Assembly (NCBI RefSeq): GCF_947623445.1
Contig: NC_135240.1
Coordinates: 5,518,001-5,582,000 of the forward strand
DNA length: 64,000 nucleotides
Reading direction: 5' to 3'
DNA from: Clavelina lepadiformis
Taxonomy: Eukaryota; Chordata; Ascidiacea; Aplousobranchia; Clavelinidae
Shown here: piece by piece, positions 1-9,948 of the stretch
How positions within the stretch are numbered: position 1 is the stretch's first letter
Layout of the letters: each line of letters begins with the position of its first letter
Notes under the pieces: generated by a model
Database searches by the model: none
What the model was told of the DNA's origin: nothing
The model's input: only the letters and a program-made list of their open reading frames with translations
Made by a program: the position numbers and the translations under genes

Positions 1-569
1 CCAACGCTTCTTCGCAGGGTTCGTCGTCAACGCTCCAGTCCTCTTGTTCCTCCATACCTGTGGCAATTGTATATTTGCAATGAACGTTTTAAAAGTATTG
101 GCTGGTTTATTGAAGTAAATCGTCTAGAAACGAAATCTATCAGATTTAACAACACGAAAAGTTGACATGAGATGAGAAAGTGACGTGTGAAATGCTGAAC
201 AAAGCAAAGATCGAAAATAAGCTTACACTGAGCGTCGCAACCCATGCAGCATCTGAAGTGGTTTCCTCCGGTACAATTTCGCTCGGAGTCGTCTTTGTCA
301 GCCCACCCTCCCATGCACTGGTTGGTCGGCCAATAAAGACAAGCTCCGCCGGCATCTCTGCATTCTTGGTCCGCGCCTGTAATTTGTTTTTTCGATCAGT
401 GATAAAAATTTCAATTGCATTTGGCTCGGGTACAGCTTTAAATATACTAATATTTTACTTTTGAAAAGATAAAATTAAATACTACACTGCAAAACTTTTG
501 CATAAAATTTGCAAAAATCTCACCAGTTACAACAGATAGCAAGAAGAGAGCAGTTATTGTCTTCAACAT
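1..569 (-). CDS. Secreted twin-cysteine-module protein, M15-like family, 5' part only (gene 0)
   Basis: Three minus-strand exons are visible: 524-569 (start ATG, signal peptide MLKTITALFLLSVVTG), 227-376, and 1-57, which runs off the window. Splice sites are GT-AG and phases match the family at 26.7-51 kb. Exon 2 encodes module 1 with spacing C-x6-C-x7-C-x13-C-x7-CC-x2-C-x3-C, including CLYWPTNQC and FRCCMGCDAQC. Exon 3 starts module 2 (MEEQEDWSVDDEPCEEA), aligned with MAKEKLWSREDIACNNA of gene A. The peptidase-like exons would lie to the left of base 1, so it cannot be said whether the active site is kept. A TATATAAT box on the minus strand near 668-675 fits a promoter about 100 bases before the ATG. 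The assignment to the family is firm from cysteine spacing and exon phases; the function is inferred. Confidence 0.8.
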
Positions 570-1348
570 CTTTCTTCAGCAATTGTTGTAATCTTCTTCA
601 AGTTGAACAAAAAGTTAGTGACAAAATTGATAGGACTTAAATGACTGAGGCCACCAACGACTGTGATTATATAGGAGGGTTTATGATGTAAATTAAACAA
701 AACTCTTGAGAATTTCAACTTCAGGAGAAGATTTGCAAAGGGTATAACCGCTCCAAGCGCTGATAGTTTCCGATTAAGCTTTCTGCTTTACCTAAAGTTT
801 TCAGTTATTTTTTGGTAATTGTTGTGTAAACGCTGTTCATCATAAGACTTATCTCAAGTGAATTCGCTGTGATATAAAATATCTTGGAATAAAATTTGCA
901 GCATTTTCGAACATTGACATACTCTCTTGCTGTTTCTATGGCTTTCAATGTTATACAGAATGGAGAATGGAGGTGCTGCATTTATTTGCTTCATTGATTT
1001 TCTGAATTTTATTTTTTTAAAACAAGAAATTTTAATCAAATTATGAGTCGGTGGAGTCATGCTGATATCTACGTCACCGGTTAAGACACTTGTTTTTTTC
1101 AATGTTATTAAGATTTTATTTCTTTAAGTTCTTTATTTACGCAAGTTAGTTCGATTAAAAATTGTTTACCGGAAACTATCGAAACTAAAAGAAATGGAAA
1201 AATGAGTCAAAAGGTTGTTTACATAATTTAAATTATTGCAATTATTTAATTGCAGAGAATAACTCTGTTTGGGCAAGTTTTGCTAGAGGAGCATTTTGCA
1301 GAAATGAACGTTGACCAAAAACAATTCATGATCAAAGTTTTTCCGCTA

Positions 1349-1756
1349 CTAAGAATAATTCGATAGCCAATGGCGCTCAAACGGTGAAACATATTTCTCC
1401 AATTTATCTGGATTAAAAATATTTACAAAGCATTCTCTTGGCCTCGAGATTAACTTCAACCTGCCATATATGAACCTGCTCTCGGCTTTCGGTATTTCTC
1501 TCATAAATTGATCGAAACTGCTCAAGGCTTTTTCGTTTTCAATTTGATTATATTCCTGATTCAAATATGACTGCCAGCAAGCTGATACTTTAAGATTAAA
1601 ATCATCTACTTTTTGCAGTTTCTCAAAAAAGTTTTGTTTAAAGTATAATGCAGATAAAACATATCTCCATCCAGATCGAATGCCAGATTTAAGGTGAAGA
1701 AAGCAAAATTGACAATTAGTGGTCACATTCGCCCAGTTCACATGACCTTTTGACAA
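1349..1756 (-). CDS. Unrecognised 135-residue open frame
   Basis: An open frame from ATG at 1756 to a stop at 1349. The protein is mildly basic and rich in aromatic residues, with no signal peptide, membrane segment or motif I recognise. No splice partners are obvious on either side. It lies between the left cysteine-rich gene and a degraded repeated element, so it may be another repeat piece. It could equally be a chance frame; only its length in A+T-rich DNA speaks for it. Confidence 0.2.
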   Translation of the reverse strand: MSKGHVNWANVTTNCQFCFLHLKSGIRSGWRYVLSALYFKQNFFEKLQKVDDFNLKVSACWQSYLNQEYNQIENEKALSSFDQFMREIPKAESRFIYGRLKLISRPRECFVNIFNPDKLEKYVSPFERHWLSNYS

Positions 1757-2061
1757 CGTGATTTAAGCAAAAACTTCTGCACTAATACAAACTACAACCT
1801 TGCCTCGAGCAATCAGCACATGCGCATGCAACATTCATAGGTTACGATGCGGCACACACAAAATTTGCTTCACAGAAACTGTCTGTAACTGTGACCTGAT
1901 TCTTTAAAATCGAAAAGACTTCTTCGAACAGGATTATGATATATTTTTTCAGCATACAGGCTTGGACTGCGATTAGTTGTAATTCCACTTTAAACTAAAG
2001 GCAAAAATTCACGAAAACAATTGATTATAGGCCACCTTTTGTCTTATTGTATTAAGTGTAT

Positions 2062-2230
2062 CAAATTTCGTCACAACAAGATGCAATATTACTTTTGTCG
2101 ACGGTGGATTTTCAGCAAAAAAGCAAAAAGACAGACAGGATAGAATTCCAAAGGCACACGTTACATCAACAACCATCCATCTGGTGACAAACATACCGAG
2201 TTGTGAAGCTGGTGTCCTTGGACTTGAAGT
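2062..2230 (+). repeat. Dispersed repeat R, copy 1
   Basis: About 170 bases shared with copies at 3688-3823 and 7828-8066, which lie in the opposite orientation. The shared core includes ACGTTACATCAACAACCATCC and the following stretch to TTGGACTTGAAGTT. It abuts the broken coding remnant at 2240-3160. The family is not recognised; it has no terminal repeats that I can see and no convincing coding content. Confidence 0.6.
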
Positions 2231-2239
2231 TCCTGCATT

Positions 2240-3160
2240 TCTTATCTTATTATATTCTTCTTACAATTGCATTTAGTTATAAAGATTTTCATATGTTTCT
2301 TTGAGATGTACTGAATGACCAATTGGTACGGAGGCATATTTGTTTCCGTTGTGCAACAGCACACGCTTTGAACTAGCCTTGGAGCTGTCTATGAATAGAC
2401 GTCATTCCTTTGAATCATACACACAGCCAATTGCATGTAAGAGGCCACCTATGTCATGACAAAACACAAAGGTATCTTCCATGCTGAAGTACGGAACCGA
2501 ACCTCCCTCTCTTAGTCTGTAGAATGAACATGTGGTTCCAGAAACCAGGAGATTGTTGTGATGTAGCCTAGATCCTAAAAGCTCTACAGAATCTTTTGGC
2601 AAATTTCAATCACGAACTGACGCATTTAAAAAACCCGGCTTGATTAGTACCGGCAGCTTCTTATCTGAAGATGAGCAATAATCTTCACTTTTAGTAGAAC
2701 TGTCTTGCAATGTGCAGCTATCTGTCTCACTTAATGATTGAGTTAAAGACATAAATGTTGGTACAAGGGTGCTGTCAGAATGAGTCACGGGTCTCGTGCG
2801 AGATATTAGGATAGCTGATTTTGGATTTATTTTTGGAGCTAAATCCAGCTACATTTTCAATACATAAATAACAGTCGTCGACATAGTTTCCTGACTTTCT
2901 CCGAAGCTCAAATTATTTCGTTTGCCCTTGGTCCATTGTATCACATTTTCGACACATTCCCTGCACACCCTGTGAGGTTTCCAGGACATGTCTTGACCAA
3001 CTAGTTTAATGCCGAAGTATGCTAAGTAAGTTTTTTTCACTAAGTCCGTGATGTTTTGTCTTTGCTTTGGAACAGTAAAGCATCCACAAATATAGCAGAA
3101 AACATGTGGGAGTAGCTTACACCTTCTTCGTCCAGCAGAAGTACTTGCCATTGGCAACAG
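2240..3160 (-). pseudogene. Remnant of a multi-copy invertebrate repeat-type coding element
   Basis: On the minus strand, from about 3150 downward, pieces of one protein can be followed. First comes a zinc-finger-like N-terminus with C-x2-C and C-x2-C pairs (CYICGC near 3100, CRECVENV near 2960). Next is a serine-rich stretch, then segments such as VELLGSR, FIDSSK and NGNKYASVPIGHSVHLK. I recall this combination from large uncharacterised proteins that occur in many copies in arthropod, cnidarian and other invertebrate genomes, so a mobile-element origin is likely. That recollection is not a search result. The pieces lie in different frames and the element is broken in several places. Its downstream end meets a dispersed repeat near 2235. 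Confidence 0.5.
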
Positions 3161-3687
3161 GTTGTATAAATAACTAAAGAGATGAGTAACACCGGTTTGC
3201 AGAAAACTTTATGAAACGTATCTAAAAATATGAAATAACTTAACAGATTCACCCACATGTAAACTACTTAAAATAATTAGGCATGATCTATTTATCTACT
3301 TTATCGATTTCATTTCAAATGATCTATTTGACCCCCCTACGGGGCGCCCAAGGTAGTTATGCAATGTATAAAATAAGCTGATCGAAGATCGTTCGATTGC
3401 AGCCAAACACAAGGTGATAGACAAAAACTCACTGCGATTTTGGAATCAGCGCTCAGTAAGTACCTTAAAACATGGTTTACGTTTACTGCATTCTGAAAAA
3501 TTGAGGTAGACTGGTGTAAAGTTTTATGCTATATGGTAAATATTTTCTCTTACCATCAAAACATTGAATTGAATTTTGTGAAAACGTTTGAGGTTACTTT
3601 AGGAATTAGCAGCCAAAATTAACCAGAATAAGTCATCTTTTTGTAATGAGAATAAAAAAAATTTTTTTTGTAGACCGGTTTTGTCTG

Positions 3688-3823
3688 TTGCCTCTGTATC
3701 TCGAACAATGTGATTTGAAATGTGAAAATGCTACATGAAGAACTTCAAGTCCAAGGACACCAGCTTCACAACTCCGTATTTGTGTCACCAATTGGATGGT
3801 TGTTGATGTAACGTGTGACATCG
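3688..3823 (-). repeat. Dispersed repeat R, copy 2, at the palindrome edge
   Basis: Minus-orientation copy of the repeat at 2062-2230. It begins exactly where homology between the two palindrome arms ends, near 3824. It supplies the last codons and the stop of the left transporter gene. Its position at the breakpoint suggests that the repeat took part in the rearrangement, or inserted there first. Confidence 0.65.
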
Positions 3824-6800
3824 TGAATATCATTTTTTGGAAGGCATTTGTGAAGCTTGCTGTGCCGATATCCGTAAGAGAAGTATATTATTAACCCTGT
3901 AAATATTAAAGGATTAAATCGCTTAGTGTTAATAGATTTATAGCACTTGGTTTGAAGTTGCAAAACGCAATCTATTCCTATATCCTCGCTTACCTATCCC
4001 CATCCATATAGACAGTCGTATCCAAGTGTCTTTTTGTATGCTCAGCAGCAGAGCTAAGTTTATCAGTGTCGTAATATAAGGTAACAATGGAACCAATGGT
4101 AGCTGTGTAAATTAGAGGCGGATATTAATTTACAATTGACTACTTAATTACATTAGGATTGATCGAAATCGTTGGTAAAAAAAGATTTGCTGCTTATGCT
4201 AATACGAAGAATAAAAATGACTCTTATCACCAATCTTCGTCACCTTAAACGTTGGAAAGTTGTCGTCTCTGACGAAAGCGTAAAGAAGCAACAAACTGGC
4301 CAGTGCGATGGTCACGAAGACAACGGCGAGGGTTATAAACCACCACGATTCCACCCATTTGAACCCAAAAATAAACAAAGCAAGAGCCCCGGCGGTAAAA
4401 ACAATGCAAAACAATAACAGCGCTGTTGGAATGGAGCCCGGCTCGAAACTTCTGATCCAGCCGATAAATCGATGCTCGTTTTCCGCTGGTTGGCATTTAG
4501 GTGTCCCGGGAGTCCCGGTCTTTTTCTCAAGCAAAGATGTTTGACTGGTGGGCGAAGAAGGTTCCTGCGAGGCTTCCTCTTCGTGTCGTTCTGAACTCGT
4601 AAAAGGCGTCGAACCGCTAAAATTAAAGAGCAAGGAGATGCCGATAAAAAGCGATAAACAACTTCAAGTGAGCTGGAAATTAATCGCTCAAAACATACCT
4701 TGATTCAGCCGTCACCTTCACGGGCGAGTACCTCAGCTTAATCAGGGCAAAAGCGACCGACAAGCAGGCGAGCAGCTGCCCAACCGAAAGTAAATTAATG
4801 AGATCTTCCGTTGTTAAAATAACAGCCAGCAGCACTCCAAGCATTCCACCCATCACCGTTGCTGTTATTGGCACCTAAAGAAATGAAGATTTATAAAACG
4901 ATTATTCCCGTTTCGTCTTTGACCCCGTCGTGTTTTGCTACGTCAGTCAAAATGTTTTTCATAGTTTATTACCCCGGTGCGCTCGCTGATTTTAAGGAGA
5001 AATGGCATCAACAAACCGTCACGGGCCATTGCGTACAGATAACGTGGAACTGACGTCGAAAGGGAAATGCAGCAGCCAACCGTCGTGGCCACAACACCAA
5101 CAGTGATGACGTATTTAGCCCAGGTCCAACCGACCTTGGCGTAGATGACTGTGAAAGTTGACGTAACGGGAATCTCATACCAAGGCAGAAGTGAAACCAG
5201 TGCGATTGACACGAACGCGTACAACACGGTGACTGAACCGACCGATGCCACGATGGACAAAGGGATATCTCTGAAACAAAAGCATTGTCTGTGCAGAACC
5301 AATCACAAGTGATGCTGAAAAACTACCGTGTTTCACCTGAGGGGATTCATCGCCTCCTCTGATACAGTTGCTAGTATTTCATATCCTTCAAAAGCGGATA
5401 TCAAGGTGGCGGCACCAGCCAGACATCCTGTGAAACCGTGAGGAAAAAATCCACCCGAACTTTCAGACCCTGCTATGTTTTCAGTCTTACCAAGTATGAT
5501 TCCTGACACTGAAATAAAAGTTAATTTTCATCGTGCATTGCGTTTTAAGTCGAAACAAAAGCACAGGTATAGGTGGTTGTTAAGTACAGCAAAAGCTCTG
5601 CAGAAACCGTTATCTTAACAGCTTGAAAACTTCAGTAAACTTAAGTAAATTTCAGCAAACTTCAGTAAACTTCGGTAAACTTCGGTAAACTTCTGTAAAC
5701 TTCAGTTAGTTTTACCTTTATGAAGATTGTAACCAAACTAATGTATCACCTTAAACCTGAAACTTGTGCCACGATTGAGCGAATACTTACACTCACCCAT
5801 GACAAACCCGAATATTAAAGCATTTCCTGTTGTCATAATAATGTTTATTATGGTAGACGTCTTAATACCGAAAGCAACAAAGACAGTTATAACCGCCATG
5901 ATACCACCGGCAACAAAGTCCGGATAAGTCGCCACAAGGCCTCCGCTCATGGGAAGATGCACTTGCATGTATTTCTTTATCGGGTTTCCAAACATGGCGT
6001 CAATATACCTGTAACAAGCCAAATTGTTTTCCAAGTTTATATAAATGACCTAGTAGCGTGAAAGTTGATTCAAAACTAGTAATGTTTGAAAGAAGCGTTA
6101 CGTAACGGCACAACTTCCTTAATGGACTTAATAAGCCGAAGCTTTTAAAGTGCATAGAACATCTTGTAATTTACATACTGGCTGCAGCCCTTTGCTCCCG
6201 CAGCAGCTCCTACTGCATGACCAATAACGATGTTCCACCCCACCAGAAAGCCTATGAGTTCACCAATCGCGGTGTAGGCGTATTGGTAGGACGATCCAGC
6301 AACAGGGATCCTCGTTCCCAACTCTGCGCAATCAATCAATCAAACGACAGATTTGTAATTGAGTGTCATTAACCTACACAAAATATGCTGGTGATGTTTT
6401 ACCTGAGTAGCAAAGTCCTGAAAGCGTGGAAGCCGTTCCCGCAAAAACGTAGCTTAAGATCACCGACGGCCCAGCCAGATGTAAAGCGGGACCCATGGCG
6501 AAATATATTCCCCCTCCGACTATGGCGCCGTAAGACAGAAAGAGGAGGTCGGCAAAGCTTAGGCATCTCCGTAGTTCTAAATTGAAATAATGTAACTGAA
6601 ATTAGACTTCTTTTAACCCGCAGATGGTTGCGAGCGTTTGTATTTGACAAAAAATGAAATGATTGCGTTATGAATAGTAGAAAATGTAACCTTTGCTAAA
6701 TGTCAGTAAAATGACTTAATTAAATAGTTTTTTCAAATACAAGCATACCTGATGAAAATGTCTTACTGGGAAATCCTTTCTTTCGAAACATATTTCTCAG

Positions 6801-6830
6801 AAAACTAATAATTTCTTCACCGGGTGACAT
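3766..6830 (-). CDS. Cationic amino-acid transporter, CAT/SLC7 family (left palindrome arm, gene 1)
   Basis: Ten minus-strand exons: 6749-6830, 6403-6576, 6179-6323, 5797-6008, 5337-5508, 4973-5270, 4699-4874, 4244-4616, 3994-4102, 3766-3896. They join in frame to 623 residues, the usual CAT length, with about 14 membrane segments. Hallmarks are [13 protein letters not shown] in TM1, [12 protein letters not shown] in TM3 with the conserved Glu, [27 protein letters not shown] and YFSYGYRHS. Animal CATs carry arginine, lysine and ornithine across the plasma membrane; the divergent TM1 glycine loop leaves the substrate open. It is a near copy of the gene at 9949-13420, but its last 19 residues come from dispersed repeat R instead of the original tail. 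No internal stop is seen, so it may well be functional. Confidence 0.9.
5632..5708 (-). repeat. Short 10-base minisatellite, left arm
   Basis: About eight imperfect copies of a 10-base unit (GTTTACTGAA read on the minus strand) in intron 4 of the left-arm transporter gene. It is the counterpart of the array of about 50 copies at 11079-11584. Confidence 0.8.
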
Positions 6831-7827
6831 CTTGGGACTATCTAGGTTTAATGGCTTCAATTTCATTTCAAAATATATTTCTAAAAGAAGTCGGTAGGAC
6901 TTCAGACAAATCCAAGTTGTTTTGAGGGTGCTATGCTGTTCGTTTTACCAACTAACCTTAGCATCCAAAATGTCATAAACTGGAAATTTTAACAGTAAAC
7001 CTGGCATCTGCTAGTTGCTTTCATGTAACTTGCCTCATTCACAACATCGCTCTCGAATGTACGAGTATCCTGCCACTATCGCCTTTATACCAGGCATTTT
7101 TATCAAAGTAAACTTTTCGGCCTTCTGTTTCCTGTAAAGGCAACCGGGGTTTCTGCCTGCTACAGGCTTATTGTCTTGGAAAGCAAGGATGTATAGACTA
7201 TACATGGATAAGCATCTTGTTTGTATTGATGGATGGTGAGGAAAACTGCAACCCACACAAGTGTATAGACTTGAGCTTCGAGCGTTATTGCACTGAGCAT
7301 TTATCAACATCCAAGCTTGGGAAAGGAGTAAATACTTAACTCAATGCAAATTTTTTCAATTTAAAAATGTTAACTTGGAACAATCAATGCTTTTCTGTGT
7401 AAAGAAAATTAGTTACAGCATTTTTGATTTCGAAAGCCTTGTGCAACATCAAAAAGCGGTTTTGAACGTTTTTGCGTGACCGCGAGCTCAATCCTGGTCA
7501 CCAGTTGCGGTCATAAAGAAATAAAAGGTAACTGGAACTTCTAGGGTTTCCGATTACTTTCTGAAAAAATCTTGTTTTTTTTCAGTCAGCATTGCCTATT
7601 GTTTGTCTCAACCTGGTTAAGTCAAGTTAAGTTAAGTTAACTTTTTAAATTATTATTACTTCATATGGTATTCATAAGGTATTCGGTAGATTCAAAGCAA
7701 CTTATTTAGTAGCCTATAATATGTTTTCTGTGTTTTCTAATCACGGTTTCTTAACGATACGATTACCATTACACTTTATGCCTGATATCATTGCACACAC
7801 AGACAAAAGTTCGATTCATTAATTATC

Positions 7828-8066
7828 TGTCGCCTCCGTATCTCGAACAATGTGATTTGTATTGTGAAAATGCTGCATGAAGAACTTCAAGTCCAAGGAC
7901 ACCAACTTCACAACTCCGTATGTTTGTCACCAGATGGATGGTTGTTGATGTAACGTGTGCCTTTGGCATTCTGTCCTGTCTGTCTTTTTGCTTTTCTGCT
8001 GAAAACTCCACCGTCGACAAGTGTAATATTGCATTTTGTTGTGACGAAATTTGATACATTTAATGG
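7828..8066 (-). repeat. Dispersed repeat R, copy 3, in the palindrome spacer
   Basis: The longest copy, same orientation as copy 2, so the two flank the left transporter gene as direct repeats about 4 kb apart. It lies in the non-duplicated centre of the palindrome. An open frame of 78 residues crosses it, but the other copies do not keep it open, so I do not call it a gene. Confidence 0.6.
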
Positions 8067-8694
8067 CCTATGACGTAATAATAATGTAAAATAATTGATG
8101 ATAGTATTAACAACGAAAATAAGCTAAAAAATGGGAAATGAGATACAAACAACAGTAAAGAACGAGCACTAAAATGGCAAAAGGTTTAAAGCGTATATAG
8201 CAATAAAACACGAGAAATGTTGAAAGAAATTTAGAAAGCAGAGTGTCTTATCTTCGATCATGTATGATTATGGCGCTAGTTGGCGCTACATACCTAACCA
8301 AAGAAATGTAACCGAAATAATCAACCTAATTATTACGTCATTATTATCGTACATAGTCATAGTTCACCGATTTCTCACTTCCTGGACCTTGGTCTTGTAA
8401 AAGTGATTTGAATATTTACCTTTGGACAGATGTGATCGTTGGGCATTCCACTTTTCACAAAGTCGCTTTCGGTCGTGTTTGTTTTGCATAACAAGTTTCG
8501 AGTCTCAATACACGTCCTAAGTTCGGCTCCTGACTTGACGTACTTATCAGGTTGAGACGAACAACAGGCAATGCTGACTGGAAAAACATGCTTTGTCAAT
8601 CAGAAACCATAAAAGTTCCAGTTACATTTTATTTCTTTATGACCGCAACTGGTGACCAGTAAGTGACCTTGTTGGACAAATAGTCACTCGAACT

Positions 8695-9007
8695 CAGGGG
8701 CGGGCAACATACGGCCCGCGGCGGAATTTTGAGCGGCCCGCAGACAGTTTCCGGTCTTACATGATAATGTGGCCTGCAGCCAAATTCTGCCGCAATCCCT
8801 GTATTGCGTCACTCAATAAGTCCAAGTTTGCCAACCTGAGAAAAATAGCCGTGAATCTACTTGTTCTGTTCGGGTCTACATACATTTGTGAGCAAACATT
8901 TTCGACCATGAACATTAATAAGACAAAGCTGCGTTCCAATCTATTCAAGAAACCGGCCTTCATTTTCTCATATCAGGCCCGCCGACCGAAGAAGTTGCCC
9001 GCTCCTG
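8695..9007 (+). mobile_element. hAT deletion derivative with transposase C-terminal fragment
   Basis: The ends are CAGGGGCGGGCAAC and the inverted GTTGCCCGCTCCTG, and the flanks are CTCGAACT (8687-8694) and CTCTAACT (9008-9015), an 8-base target duplication with one mismatch. Between them lies a plus-strand frame ending in YICEQTFSTMNINKTKLRS, the C-terminal dimerisation region of hAT transposases. The element is 313 bases, so nearly all of the transposase is gone and it could move only with help. It lies in a block present in the right palindrome arm but not the left. Its ends resemble those of the element at 54857-55347. Confidence 0.8.
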
Positions 9008-9948
9008 CTCTAACTGGACAAAAATATTTCCTATCCCGTCATCGTTTGCGTTGACATGAAAAAAACGTATCTTTCTTTTCGAAGTGTTCGGTTCAATATC
9101 CGGTGCTTCTTGAAATTAATGTTTACTTAAAGTACATGGCACATTCATTGCTTGAAAGTGATTGGGCTGCAGCAGAAATTTTCTCAAATTTTTGTTATAT
9201 GTAGTGATTAACGATCAATTTAAAACCGTTGGAACGCTGGAAAATTTTGGCATGTTTTATCTTTCAACATATTTTTTCTATACATGGATTGAGCTCGCGG
9301 TGACGCAAAAACGTTCAAAACCGCTTTTTGATGTTGCACAAAGCTTTTGAAATCGAAAGTGCTGGAACTAATTTTCTTTACACAGAAAAGCATTCAAGTT
9401 CCAAGTTAACATTTTTAAATTGAAAAAATTTGCATTGAGTTAAGTATTTACTCCTTCCTAAGCTTGGTTGTTGATAATTGCTCAGTAGAATAACGCTCGA
9501 AGTTCAAATCTATACACTTGTGTGGGTTGCAGTTTTCATCACCATCCAGCAATACAAACAAGATGCTTATCCATGTATAGTCTATACATCCTTGCTTTCC
9601 AAGACAAGAAGCATATATGAGGCAGAAAACCCCGGTTGCCTTTACAGGAAACAGAAGGCCGACAAGTTTGCTTCGATAAAAGTGCCTGGTATAAAGGCGA
9701 TAGTGGCAGGATGCTCGTACATTCGAGAGCGATGTTGGGAAAGAGGCAAGTTACATGAAAGCAGCCAGCAGATGCCAGATTTATTGTTAAAATTTCCAGT
9801 TTTCGACATTTTGGATGTTAAGGTTAGTTGGTAAAACGAACAGCATAGCACTCTCAAAACAGCTTGAATTTGTCTGAAGTGCTACCGACTTCTTTTAGAA
9901 ATATATTTTGTAATAAAATTGGAGCCATTAAACCTAGATAGTCCCAAG

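Noticed and set aside
7035-9834. Similar open frames at 7035-7310 and 9478-9834, in the upstream parts of the two palindrome arms, as a small gene pair
   Set aside because: The similarity is explained by the palindrome; starts, stops and frames are not shared between the arms, and nothing recognisable is encoded.
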